The notes beneath the pieces were generated by a model. The model did not search any database and was not told where the DNA came from. It saw only the letters and a program-made list of their open reading frames with translations. The position numbers and the translations under genes were made by a program. From Gammaproteobacteria bacterium (GTDB lineage Bacteria > Pseudomonadota > Gammaproteobacteria > Steroidobacterales > Steroidobacteraceae): a DNA stretch of 64,000 bases. Positions within the stretch are counted from its first letter, which is position 1. Each line of letters opens with the position of its first letter. The DNA lies in NCBI GenBank assembly GCA_003137095.1, contig PLET01000125.1:101794-165793 (forward strand), given 5' to 3'. Shown here in pieces: positions 18,337 to 26,615 of the stretch.

Positions 18337-20343
18337 TCAGGATCCCGCGGCGAGCGGACTCAGGGCCGTCTTCAAAGGATCGAGCCATGGTTCGAAATTC
18401 CGCCACTGGTCCAGCCCCTCCTTGAAGATCGGCTGGCGAACCTGCTCGGAACTCGCCGTGTGCACACTGCGCCGGGTCTTGTGGAAATCCACGCACGCTG
18501 GCTCGAAATCGAGTCCGCAATAGTCGAGAATCCGCCCGACGCTGCCCTCCAGGTCCGCGACCACGGTCTCGTAGTCCACGCGCAGGATCCTGCCAGGTAG
18601 CACGTCATTCCAATGCGCCATCAGATCCACGTACATGCGGTAGTAGCGGGTGATGTCCTCGATGCTGTAGGTGAACTGCTGACCGGAGGCGAACAACTGC
18701 TTCAGGTTGCTGAAACAGCAGGCGAGCGGCTCGCGGCGCGCGTCTATGATCCTTGCATTGGGCAGCATCAGATGAATCAGCCCCAGATGCCGGAAATTGT
18801 TCGGCATCTTGTCGATGAATGACGGCTTGCCGGTGCGATAGACGAGCGTGTCGCTGAGATATCGCTCCCCCATGCGCTTGAATTCGCCGGGCTCCAGCGC
18901 TGCAAGAACCGCGGGGTATTTCGGTTCGGCGCCATGGGTTTCGCGCCCCTGCAGCTCCTGCACGAGACGCGGAATGTCGGCGAGCTCCATGGTGCCCTCG
19001 ACCCGGGAATGCGAGGCGAGAATCTGCTCAATGAGCGTGGAGCCGGATCTCGGAAGGCCGACGATGAAAATCGGCGCCGCGCTCCCGCAGCCGAAACCGC
19101 GCCGGGCGTCGAAGAATTCTCGGCTGCATACGGTCTTCTGCAGCTGTGCGTTGCGCTCGAGCGGCTCCGGGCGATACAGGCACTCGGTTTTCTTCAGGGC
19201 GTTGCCGCGTTCATAATAGCGGAACGAATCGGCGTATTCGCCGCGATCCTCCAATGCCTTGCCGACCGCGAAGCACAGATGATAGCGATCCGCCAGGCGA
19301 ATGTCGGCGCGAGCCTCAAGCGCGCGCATGCGCGAAATCTCCTCGTCGGTAAAGCGATAGGTCTTGAGATTTGCCAGGCTCCAGTAGGCCTCGCCAAAGT
19401 CGGGGCGGGCGGCGGCGGCGGCGCGGTACGAGTCGATCGCCTCCCGCGTCCTGCCGAGCGTCTTCAGCGAGTGCGCGATCGACAGGTGCAAATCGGGTTC
19501 ATTGGGAGTCTGGCTGAGGACCTCCCGGTAGATGGGCAGCGCCTGCTCGTGTTCTCCGAATCCCGTGCGAACCGTCGCCAGGGTGGTGCGATAAGCCAGA
19601 TTATCCGGGTCGATTTTCAGCAGCTTTTCCATCTCCTCGCGCGCCCGGACGTGTTTGTGCCGCTTGAGCAGCACGATGGCATACTCATAGCGGGCCACAT
19701 GATGGTTCGGAGCGAGTTCCAGCAGCTTCTCGAGCAGCAATTCGGCGTCGTCCGCGACGTCCATCCGCATGCCGATTTCGGCGAGCAGGCGCATGCCCTC
19801 GACGTGATCGCCATGAGTCAGCAGGTATTGCCGCACAACGTGCTCCGCGGAGAGGATGTCGCCGTCGGCGTACAGGCTGAAGGCCGTGACGATCTCGCGC
19901 GGCAGCGCGGCCAGATTGGCGGCGTTCGCGGCGGCCTGTTCGGCGTCGGCGACCCGGCCGGACATGCGATACAGCACTTGCAATGCGTTCCAGCTGGCGG
20001 GCAGCGAGGAGTTGAGCACGACGGCGCGGGAAAAGGCCAGGATGGCCGGTTCCGTGGCACGCAGTGTCGCGTAGCAATGGCCGCGCTCCTGGTACAGCCA
20101 GGCATAATTCGGGTGATAACGCTCCAGACGGGCGAGCGTCTCCAGGGCCTCGGGCAGGCGACCGAGGCAACGCTGGCTGACCGCGGACAGGAACATCACG
20201 TCGCGGTTTTCGGGCGCTTCGGCGAGCAGCCTCTGCGCCGCCTCCTGTGCCGGCAGGAACTGTCCACGCTCGATCAACGCGCGGATTCTCAGCACCTCGG
20301 ATTCGATCCGGGATCGTGGTCGATCGAGGCTGGCGGCTGACAT
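18337..20343 (-). CDS. TPR-repeat sulfotransferase
   Basis: The 668-residue protein joins tetratricopeptide repeats (about residues 10-390; for example PNYAWLYQERGHCYATLRATEPAI read in two helices) to a C-terminal sulfotransferase domain (about 410-650). The PAPS 5'-phosphosulfate loop is IFIVGLPRSGSTLIEQIL, and the 3'-phosphate region includes FIDKMPNNFRHLGLI and RIIDARREPLACCFS. It should transfer sulfate from PAPS to a protein or glycan substrate selected by the TPR part. It is cytoplasmic, as no signal peptide is visible. It converges with the hydrolase gene at 18297 and is not in an obvious operon. Confidence 0.85.
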   Translation of the reverse strand: MSAASLDRPRSRIESEVLRIRALIERGQFLPAQEAAQRLLAEAPENRDVMFLSAVSQRCLGRLPEALETLARLERYHPNYAWLYQERGHCYATLRATEPAILAFSRAVVLNSSLPASWNALQVLYRMSGRVADAEQAAANAANLAALPREIVTAFSLYADGDILSAEHVVRQYLLTHGDHVEGMRLLAEIGMRMDVADDAELLLEKLLELAPNHHVARYEYAIVLLKRHKHVRAREEMEKLLKIDPDNLAYRTTLATVRTGFGEHEQALPIYREVLSQTPNEPDLHLSIAHSLKTLGRTREAIDSYRAAAAARPDFGEAYWSLANLKTYRFTDEEISRMRALEARADIRLADRYHLCFAVGKALEDRGEYADSFRYYERGNALKKTECLYRPEPLERNAQLQKTVCSREFFDARRGFGCGSAAPIFIVGLPRSGSTLIEQILASHSRVEGTMELADIPRLVQELQGRETHGAEPKYPAVLAALEPGEFKRMGERYLSDTLVYRTGKPSFIDKMPNNFRHLGLIHLMLPNARIIDARREPLACCFSNLKQLFASGQQFTYSIEDITRYYRMYVDLMAHWNDVLPGRILRVDYETVVADLEGSVGRILDYCGLDFEPACVDFHKTRRSVHTASSEQVRQPIFKEGLDQWRNFEPWLDPLKTALSPLAAGS

Positions 20344-20390
20344 CAGCCCATTCTAATGCAGCACGGCGCGTGCGGTCAGCCTTGGGCGGC

Positions 20391-21308
20391 TCAATCCTCC
20401 GGGCCCAGGCGCGCGGGAAACCCCGGCGACCGCAGCGGCGTCCCCACCGCATCCTCCAGCAGTTTGACGATCATCGAGGACCAGGCGCCGCCGCCATAGC
20501 GGGCGCGCCCCTCGATGAAAGTCTGTTCCATCAGGCCTGCGAGGCGCAGCGGAACCCCGAACCGGCGCCCGAATTCGACGGCGAATCCGGCGTCCTTGCA
20601 GGCCAAATCCATCGTGAAACCAATGTCATAGCTGCCGTTCAAAATCACCTGACTCTCGGTTTCGTGAACGAAGCTGTTGCCGGAACTCGCCGCAATCGCA
20701 TCGAACGCGCTGCGCAGATCCACCCCGCCCCTGGCGCACAGCATCAGAGCTTCTCCGGCCGCGATCAGGTGGATGAACGCAAGCATGTTGGTCACGACCT
20801 TGGTCACCGCGGCCTGCTCGATGCCGCCGAGGTAGATCACCCGGCCGCCCATGGCCGCCAGGGCCGCCCGGTGGGACTCGAACGTCGCCTGCGGGCCGCC
20901 GACCAGAACGGTGATCTTGCCGGCCTCGGCACGATGTACGCCGCCCGTCACCGGGCAGGCCAGCGTCGCGATCCCCCGGTCGGCCGCCTGCACCGCCAGC
21001 GCCTCGACCTCGGTGAAGTCATTGGTGCTCATCTCGATCCAGGTGCTGCCGCCGCGCATGGCGGGCAGCGCCGCATCGACCACGATCCGGGAGGCCGCGG
21101 GCGAGGGCAGGCAGGTGATCAGTCCGTCGCAGGCCGCGGCGACCGCAGCGATCGAATCGCCCCAGCGGGCACCCGCCGCGATGGCCGCATCGGCGGCGCT
21201 GCGATCGAGATCGTAGACGCTCACCTCGAAGCCGCCGCGCGCAAGACTCGCCGCCAGGTGCCTGCCCAGGTTACCGAGTCCGATGAATCCGTAGCGCATG
21301 TCCTTCAT
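20391..21308 (-). CDS. Beta-hydroxyacid dehydrogenase (3-hydroxyisobutyrate dehydrogenase family)
   Basis: The 305-residue NAD(P)-dependent enzyme has the Rossmann motif YGFIGLGNLGRHLA at the N-terminus and the substrate-binding signature CPVTGGVHRAEAGKITVLVGG split around residue 125. The catalytic lysine is in the helix TKVVTNMLAF. The family oxidises 3-hydroxyisobutyrate, tartronate semialdehyde or similar 3-hydroxyacids. The ATG at 21308 overlaps the stop of the upstream enolase-superfamily gene (21305), so the two are translated together. Together with that likely dehydratase and the GMC oxidoreductase it forms a sugar-acid or hydroxyacid degradation set. The exact substrate is unresolved. 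Confidence 0.85.
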   Translation of the reverse strand: MKDMRYGFIGLGNLGRHLAASLARGGFEVSVYDLDRSAADAAIAAGARWGDSIAAVAAACDGLITCLPSPAASRIVVDAALPAMRGGSTWIEMSTNDFTEVEALAVQAADRGIATLACPVTGGVHRAEAGKITVLVGGPQATFESHRAALAAMGGRVIYLGGIEQAAVTKVVTNMLAFIHLIAAGEALMLCARGGVDLRSAFDAIAASSGNSFVHETESQVILNGSYDIGFTMDLACKDAGFAVEFGRRFGVPLRLAGLMEQTFIEGRARYGGGAWSSMIVKLLEDAVGTPLRSPGFPARLGPED

Positions 21309-22492
21309 CCCAGTGGGCGATCGATCATTTCGAGGTGCAGCGGACCGCCGGGATACGGATTGGCCAGCGCCACGGCTTCATCGAGTTCGACCCCGAGGCC
21401 CGGTGAGGTCGGCGGAATCACGTAGCCCTGTTCGAAGCGGATGGGGGTCTTCAGGATCTTCGCGTGGAATCCCCCCCACTGTTGAATGCTCTCCAGAATC
21501 AGGAAATTCGGCGAGCAGGCCGCTATTTGAATGTTCGCCGCGCCGACCACGGGACCGCAATACAGATGCGGTGCGATCTGCGCGTAATGCACCTCCGCCA
21601 GTGCCGCAACCTTCTTCGCCTCGAGAATGCCGCCGACGCGGCCGAGGTTCATCTGCAGGATGTTGGCCGCGCCGGCCGCCAGCACACGGGCAAACTCGTA
21701 TTTCGTCGTCAACCGCTCGCCGGTCGCGATCGGAATGCCGGTGCCGCGGGCCACGATGGCCATCTGCTCGGGCATCTCGGGCGGCACCGGCTCCTCGAAC
21801 CAGAGCGGATCGTAGGCTTCGAGCCGCCGGCCGAGGCGGATGGCTCCCGAGGTGGTGAATTGACCGTGTGTTCCCACCAGGAGGTCCGCCTTGATACCGA
21901 CGGCCTCGCGAATCAGGCGCACCAGCCGGACGGTGCGCTCGAGGGCCTCCTGGGTCGGCTGGCGCGGATCGTAGGCGGAAAATCCGCCGGTGGGGTCGAA
22001 TTTCAGGCCGGTAAATCCCTGCGCGACATATTCCGCGGCACGCGCGGCCGAACGCTCCGCATCGAGATAGAAATCGTCACTCTCGCCCTCGGCCGGATAC
22101 AGGTAGGTGTAGCAACGCAGGCGCTCGTGCACCAGGCCGCCGAGCAGTTTGTACACCGGTTTATCCACCGCCTTGCCGATGATGTCCCAGCAGGCCATTT
22201 CCAATCCGCTGAGCACACCCATCAGGGTGGCGTCCGGCCGCAGGGTGAAGCCCGAGCCGTAGGTCTCGCGCCACATCGATTCGACTTTGAACGGCTCGCG
22301 CCCCACGAAGCGGCGCGCGAACACGTCATGGATCATCGCCGCCACGACCTGCGGTCCGAAAGTGGCGGCATACACCTCGCCGACGCCCTCGATGCCGCAG
22401 GCGGTCCGCAACTTCAGAAACACGAAGTACCGGCCGCCAAAAGCGGGCGGCGGATTGCCGACGACGAAGACCTTCACGCTATCGAGTTTCAT
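21305..22492 (-). CDS. Mandelate racemase/muconate lactonizing enzyme family dehydratase
   Basis: The 395-residue protein belongs to the enolase superfamily: a capping domain (residues 1-125) and a barrel. Barrel landmarks include GLKFDP, LWFEEPVPPE (metal-binding Glu) and ATGERLTTKYEF (Glu). The C-terminal part carries LQMNLGRVGGILEAKK and APHLYCGPVVGA. Where most members have a metal-binding Asp in DAN, this one reads GTHGQFT, a known variant among sugar-acid dehydratases and cycloisomerases. It probably dehydrates or isomerises a sugar acid. It lies one base after the GMC gene on the same strand and overlaps the dehydrogenase by 4 bases. Confidence 0.82.
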   Translation of the reverse strand: MKLDSVKVFVVGNPPPAFGGRYFVFLKLRTACGIEGVGEVYAATFGPQVVAAMIHDVFARRFVGREPFKVESMWRETYGSGFTLRPDATLMGVLSGLEMACWDIIGKAVDKPVYKLLGGLVHERLRCYTYLYPAEGESDDFYLDAERSAARAAEYVAQGFTGLKFDPTGGFSAYDPRQPTQEALERTVRLVRLIREAVGIKADLLVGTHGQFTTSGAIRLGRRLEAYDPLWFEEPVPPEMPEQMAIVARGTGIPIATGERLTTKYEFARVLAAGAANILQMNLGRVGGILEAKKVAALAEVHYAQIAPHLYCGPVVGAANIQIAACSPNFLILESIQQWGGFHAKILKTPIRFEQGYVIPPTSPGLGVELDEAVALANPYPGGPLHLEMIDRPLG

Positions 22493-22493
22493 A

Positions 22494-24155
22494 TTATTTG
22501 CCCAAGATGAGGTCGGCGGCCTTCTGGGCCACCATCAGGGTGGGCGCGTTGGTGTTCGCGGAGGTCACCGCGGGGAACACCGACGCATCCACCACACGCA
22601 GCCGCTCGCAGCCGCGCACCTTCAGCTCCGCGTCGAGCACCGATTCGTCCGGGTCCGCACCCATGCGGCAGGTGCCGACGGGATGGTAAACGGTGGCGGC
22701 ACGCGCGCGAAAATCGCCGAGCATCTCGGCGGCGCCCATGCCATCGAGGTCAGGCGCAATGGCCTCGCGGATCAGCGTGCGAATTGCACGCGTCCGCGCC
22801 AGCGCCTGCACCAGCAGGCCGCCGTGCACGGCATCGGCAATGTCCTTGTCCGTGGACAGGTAATTCGGCGCTATCGACGGCGGCTGCCGGAAGTCCGGGC
22901 TAGTGATGTCGATCCGGCCGCGGCTGGTCGGCCGCGTGGGCTGGTAGCAGAGGATGAACCCGGAGAACGGATCGACCTCGATGCGCTTGCGGTTCGCATC
23001 GGCCGCACCGTAGGTGACCGGATTGAAGTACAACTGCACGTCGGGGCGTGTCGCCGCCGGATCCGCCCGCAGAAATCCGCCGAATTGGTTGACGCTCAGC
23101 GCGAGCGGACCGCTGCGGGCAAAGAAGTAACGCAGACCCGCGCGCAACTGGCCCATGTTCGAGCGCAGCTCGTCGTTCAAGGTCGGCTGGGTGGCCTTGT
23201 AGGAATACGTCAAACCGAGATGGTCCTGCAGCCAGCCGCCCACCGCAGGCCGGTCGACGAGCACGTCGATTCCGAGCGCGGCGAGCTTCTTTCCCGGCCC
23301 GATCCCCGACAGCTGCAACAGCTGCGGCGAATTCACCGCACCGGCGCTCAAGATCAATTCTCGGTCCGCGGCGGCGTATCGCGCCTGGCCGTCGCGCACG
23401 TAATCCACACCGATCGCGCGGCGGCCGTCGAAGCGTATCTTGCTGACCCATGCACCGGTTTCCAGGCGCACATTGGAGCGGCGCAGGGCGGGGCGCAGAA
23501 AGGCGTCGGCGGCCGACCAGCGCTTGCCGCGGCGGATGTTGACCCGATAGCAGCCGAGCCCTTCGGGCGACGGCCCGTTGAAATCGTCCGTGACCGGCAC
23601 TCGCAGCTCCGCCGCGGCGGCCAGCCAATTCGCGCCCATGGCGTGCAGATGGGGCGTCACGTCCTTGACGTCCAAGGGCCCCTCGCCGCTCCCCCGTCCC
23701 GCGGCATCGACGCGCCGCTCCGAGCGTTCGAAGTAGCGGACCACATCCGTCCATCCCCACCCCACGTTGCCCATCTGCCGCCAATCGTCGAAATCCGCCG
23801 GCATGCCGCGGCAGTAGACCAGCGCGTTGATGGAACTCGAGCCGCCGACCACGCGGCCGCGCGGCCAGTACATGGTACGGCCGTTCAGCCCGGGATTTGG
23901 CTGGGACTGGTATTTCCAATTCACCGCAGAATCGGCAAAGGTGCGCCCGTACCCGATCGGCGTCCGGATCCAGAATTTCGAATCCGACTCGCCGGCCTCG
24001 AGCACCAGCACCCGATCGCGGCCGCCCGCCGATAATCGGTCGGCCAGTACACAGCCCGCGGAGCCGGCGCCGACGATGATGTAGTCGAAATTGGCCACTT
24101 CGGGGAGCTTAGCCTGATCGTCCGTTGCCGCTATGCCATTTCGCGATCCGCCCAT
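22494..24155 (-). CDS. GMC-family FAD oxidoreductase (choline dehydrogenase-like)
   Basis: The 553-residue flavoprotein has the FAD Rossmann motif YIIVGAGSAGCVLADRLS near the N-terminus and the GMC signature in RVVGGSSSINALVYCRG. The catalytic-base region near the C-terminus reads HPVGTCRMG followed by DASVFPAVTSANTNAPTLM. Members oxidise alcohols such as choline, polyethylene glycol or sugars, with a quinone or cytochrome as acceptor. It heads the three-gene minus-strand operon with the enolase-superfamily enzyme and the dehydrogenase. It is divergent from an MFS carrier. The first 20 residues are weakly conserved; a GTG a few codons before FDYIIVGAG could be the true start. Confidence 0.88.
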   Translation of the reverse strand: MGGSRNGIAATDDQAKLPEVANFDYIIVGAGSAGCVLADRLSAGGRDRVLVLEAGESDSKFWIRTPIGYGRTFADSAVNWKYQSQPNPGLNGRTMYWPRGRVVGGSSSINALVYCRGMPADFDDWRQMGNVGWGWTDVVRYFERSERRVDAAGRGSGEGPLDVKDVTPHLHAMGANWLAAAAELRVPVTDDFNGPSPEGLGCYRVNIRRGKRWSAADAFLRPALRRSNVRLETGAWVSKIRFDGRRAIGVDYVRDGQARYAAADRELILSAGAVNSPQLLQLSGIGPGKKLAALGIDVLVDRPAVGGWLQDHLGLTYSYKATQPTLNDELRSNMGQLRAGLRYFFARSGPLALSVNQFGGFLRADPAATRPDVQLYFNPVTYGAADANRKRIEVDPFSGFILCYQPTRPTSRGRIDITSPDFRQPPSIAPNYLSTDKDIADAVHGGLLVQALARTRAIRTLIREAIAPDLDGMGAAEMLGDFRARAATVYHPVGTCRMGADPDESVLDAELKVRGCERLRVVDASVFPAVTSANTNAPTLMVAQKAADLILGK

Positions 24156-24261
24156 GTTATTTTTAGAATCCGAGGGGGAGTGCCGCCGTCGCGCAACGCA
24201 GCCGAACCCTGTATGGTGCGGGGAACGTCATGAGCGAGGTCGCCGTTTGAGCACCACCACA

Positions 24262-25566
24262 ATGGACCTTCCGCGAACCCACGCGCCGTCTTCCGTCGAG
24301 CGCTGGTATGTCCTGATCGTGATGTGCCTGATTTACACGATCAATATCGCCGATCGATATGTCATGTCCACCGTGCTCGAACCGATCCGGTTGGAGCTGC
24401 ATCTGACCGATTCGGGGGTCGCTTTTCTGACGGGGGTCTCGCTGGCCCTGTTCTATGTGACCTTCGGCATTCCCATTTCATGGCTGGCCGACCGCTCGAA
24501 CCGCCGCAACATTCTGGCGGTGTCGCTGATTCTGTGGTCAGGAATGACGGCGCTGTGCGGACTGTCGCAGAACTACTGGCAGCTGCTGCTGGCGCGAATC
24601 GGCGTCGGCGTGGGCGAGGCGGGCGGGACACCACCCTCCACTGCGATCGTTGCGGACTGTTTTCCGGCCGACCGGCGGCCCATGGCGCTCACGGTGCTCG
24701 CCCTCGGCGCCCCGATCGGTGCGTGGCTGGGCGCCGACATGGCCGGCGCCGTCGCCCACGCCTTCGGCTGGCGCGCTGCCTTCCTGGCGCTCGGCGTGCC
24801 CGGCGTCATCGTCGGAACCATTGTGTACCTGTCGATCCGCGAACCCGCTCGCGGGCGCCTGGACGCCATCAACGACGACATCAAGCCGTCGCTGCTCGAA
24901 ACCCTGCGCTTCTTGTGGCGCCAAAAGGCAGCCTTCCACGTGGTGATGGGCGGAGGCCTGTGCGCGCTGTGGGGCTGGGGCCTGATCTGGTGGACCCCGA
25001 CGTTCCTGATCCGCACCTACAACCTCAACGTCGGACAGGCGGGGGCGGTGACCGGGCCCATCCATCTGATCGGCGGCGCGCTCGCGACGGTGGGCACAGC
25101 CTGGCTGCTGTCGCGGCCATCGATGGCCGACCCGCGCCGCGTGGTGTGGGTGCTCGCCGGCGGCATCGGCCTGGCAACCATTCCGTCGTTCATTGCGTAC
25201 TGGACGCATTCCCTGGTGGTGGCCAAGCTGATGTTCTGGATCTACATTCCCGCGATCTACTTCTACATCGGCCCGTGTTTCGGCCTGCTGCAAAACCTGG
25301 CGCCCTGCCACATGCGCTCCATGTTCGTGGCGGTATCGCTGCTGGTGGCCAACGTATTGAATCTGATCGTCGCTCCTCAGGCCGTGGGCATCATGAGCGA
25401 CTGGTTCGCCGGCGCCCAGGGGTCGGACGCCGCCTCGCTGCGCCTGGCGCTGCTGATTCTCGCGCCTTCCGGATTCTGGGCCGCCTATCACCTGTACCGG
25501 GCATCGAGGACCATCATCGAGGACCAAAAACGGGCCATCGGCTACACCAAGGCGTGGAGCCCGTGA
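24262..25566 (+). CDS. MFS transporter, spinster-like
   Basis: The 434-residue carrier has twelve hydrophobic segments. The first is WYVLIVMCLIYTINIADRY, which matches the spinster/MFS_1 pattern, and the loop 2-3 motif is SWLADRSNRRNIL. ATG at 24262 (MDLPRTH) gives a short cytoplasmic tail and is preferred over the longer frame, which runs into the GMC gene upstream; a TTG at 24247 is an alternative. It is divergently placed from the GMC/enolase/dehydrogenase operon and is coupled by a GTGA overlap to a LysR regulator. It is the likely importer of that pathway's substrate. The direction of transport is not determined by sequence. Confidence 0.82.
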   Translation: MDLPRTHAPSSVERWYVLIVMCLIYTINIADRYVMSTVLEPIRLELHLTDSGVAFLTGVSLALFYVTFGIPISWLADRSNRRNILAVSLILWSGMTALCGLSQNYWQLLLARIGVGVGEAGGTPPSTAIVADCFPADRRPMALTVLALGAPIGAWLGADMAGAVAHAFGWRAAFLALGVPGVIVGTIVYLSIREPARGRLDAINDDIKPSLLETLRFLWRQKAAFHVVMGGGLCALWGWGLIWWTPTFLIRTYNLNVGQAGAVTGPIHLIGGALATVGTAWLLSRPSMADPRRVVWVLAGGIGLATIPSFIAYWTHSLVVAKLMFWIYIPAIYFYIGPCFGLLQNLAPCHMRSMFVAVSLLVANVLNLIVAPQAVGIMSDWFAGAQGSDAASLRLALLILAPSGFWAAYHLYRASRTIIEDQKRAIGYTKAWSP

Positions 25567-26543
25567 GCAGCCCCGGCAAGACCCCGATCGACAGGCGCTG
25601 GCTGCCGTTGAACGCGCTGCGCGCGTTCGAGGGCGTCGCCAAATACAACAGCTTCACGGCCGCCGCCAATGCGCTGCTGATCTCGCAAAGCGCACTGTCG
25701 CGGCATGTGATCGCGCTCGAGAAGCTGATCGGCGCGCAGCTGTTCGAACGCCGTCCGCACGCCTTGGTGCTGACCAAGGCCGGACAACACCTGTTGCCGG
25801 CCGTCATGAAATCCTTCGACCGGTTGGAATACGCGCTCGACGACATCCGCAACGAGGCGGCGCCGGCCCTGCGAACCCTGCGGGTGCAGATGCCGCCCAG
25901 TTTTGCGGTGCACCTGGCGGTGCCGATATTGCGCGATTTTCGCCGCGCCGTCGCCGAGGTAGAGATTGATCTGGTCAGCCCCTATGGCGTCGGTCCGCCC
26001 TTGAACGATGTCGACGTGGCGGTGGTGTATTCGAAACCCACCGTCACGGATCTGGTGACGGATCTGCTGTGGCCGGTGCGCATGTCGATGCTCTGCCATC
26101 CCAGCCTCGCGGCGCGCTTCGCCGGCAGGAGCATCGGCGAGTTCATCGAGGCGAATGAACTGGTGCACGTGCGGATTTCGGATCTGCCGCGCCATCACAT
26201 ATGGTCGCAGTTCATCCGGCAGGCGAACCTGTGCCCGCTGAACATCGAACGCGGTCTGGTGTTCGACACCGCGGTGCTTGCCGTGCAATACGCCCTGAGC
26301 GGCGAGGGCATCGCGCTGGTCGATACCACCTTGTTCGGCGAGGAAATCCGCACCGGAAGGCTGGTCAAGCCTTTCGACATCAGCCTGGATGATGGTTTCG
26401 GCTACTACTTGATCACCCATCCCGACGGCTTGAGCGACACCGCGATAGCCTTGTTCCGCTCCTGGCTCATCGAGCGCTTCGGCAGCGGCCCAGGCGCCGG
26501 CGCCGCGCAGTCGGGCATCCACTTGGCGGTCTCCAATGAGTAA
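25563..26543 (+). CDS. LysR-family transcriptional regulator, GcvA-like
   Basis: The 326-residue protein has an N-terminal winged helix-turn-helix (LNALRAFEGVAKYNSFTAAA, then SQSALSRHVIALEKLIGAQLF) and a periplasmic-binding-protein-like effector domain from about residue 100. The LPLNALRAFE opening is typical of the GcvA subgroup. The GTG start overlaps the MFS stop (GTGA). Position suggests that it controls the MFS/GMC divergent pair, or the amine-oxidation genes immediately downstream. The effector is unknown. Confidence 0.88.
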   Translation: MSSPGKTPIDRRWLPLNALRAFEGVAKYNSFTAAANALLISQSALSRHVIALEKLIGAQLFERRPHALVLTKAGQHLLPAVMKSFDRLEYALDDIRNEAAPALRTLRVQMPPSFAVHLAVPILRDFRRAVAEVEIDLVSPYGVGPPLNDVDVAVVYSKPTVTDLVTDLLWPVRMSMLCHPSLAARFAGRSIGEFIEANELVHVRISDLPRHHIWSQFIRQANLCPLNIERGLVFDTAVLAVQYALSGEGIALVDTTLFGEEIRTGRLVKPFDISLDDGFGYYLITHPDGLSDTAIALFRSWLIERFGSGPGAGAAQSGIHLAVSNE

Positions 26544-26615
26544 GCGCAACGGCGCCGCGCCGCGCGCGGGCGCGGCGGTCCGCGCGCGTTGCCGGTCGAC
26601 GCCCCGCGGTGAGTC

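Noticed and set aside
24324..25562. Long upstream extension of the LysR regulator frame
   Set aside because: It overlaps the MFS gene in another frame and is Arg/Gly-rich; the regulator starts at the GTGA overlap at 25563.
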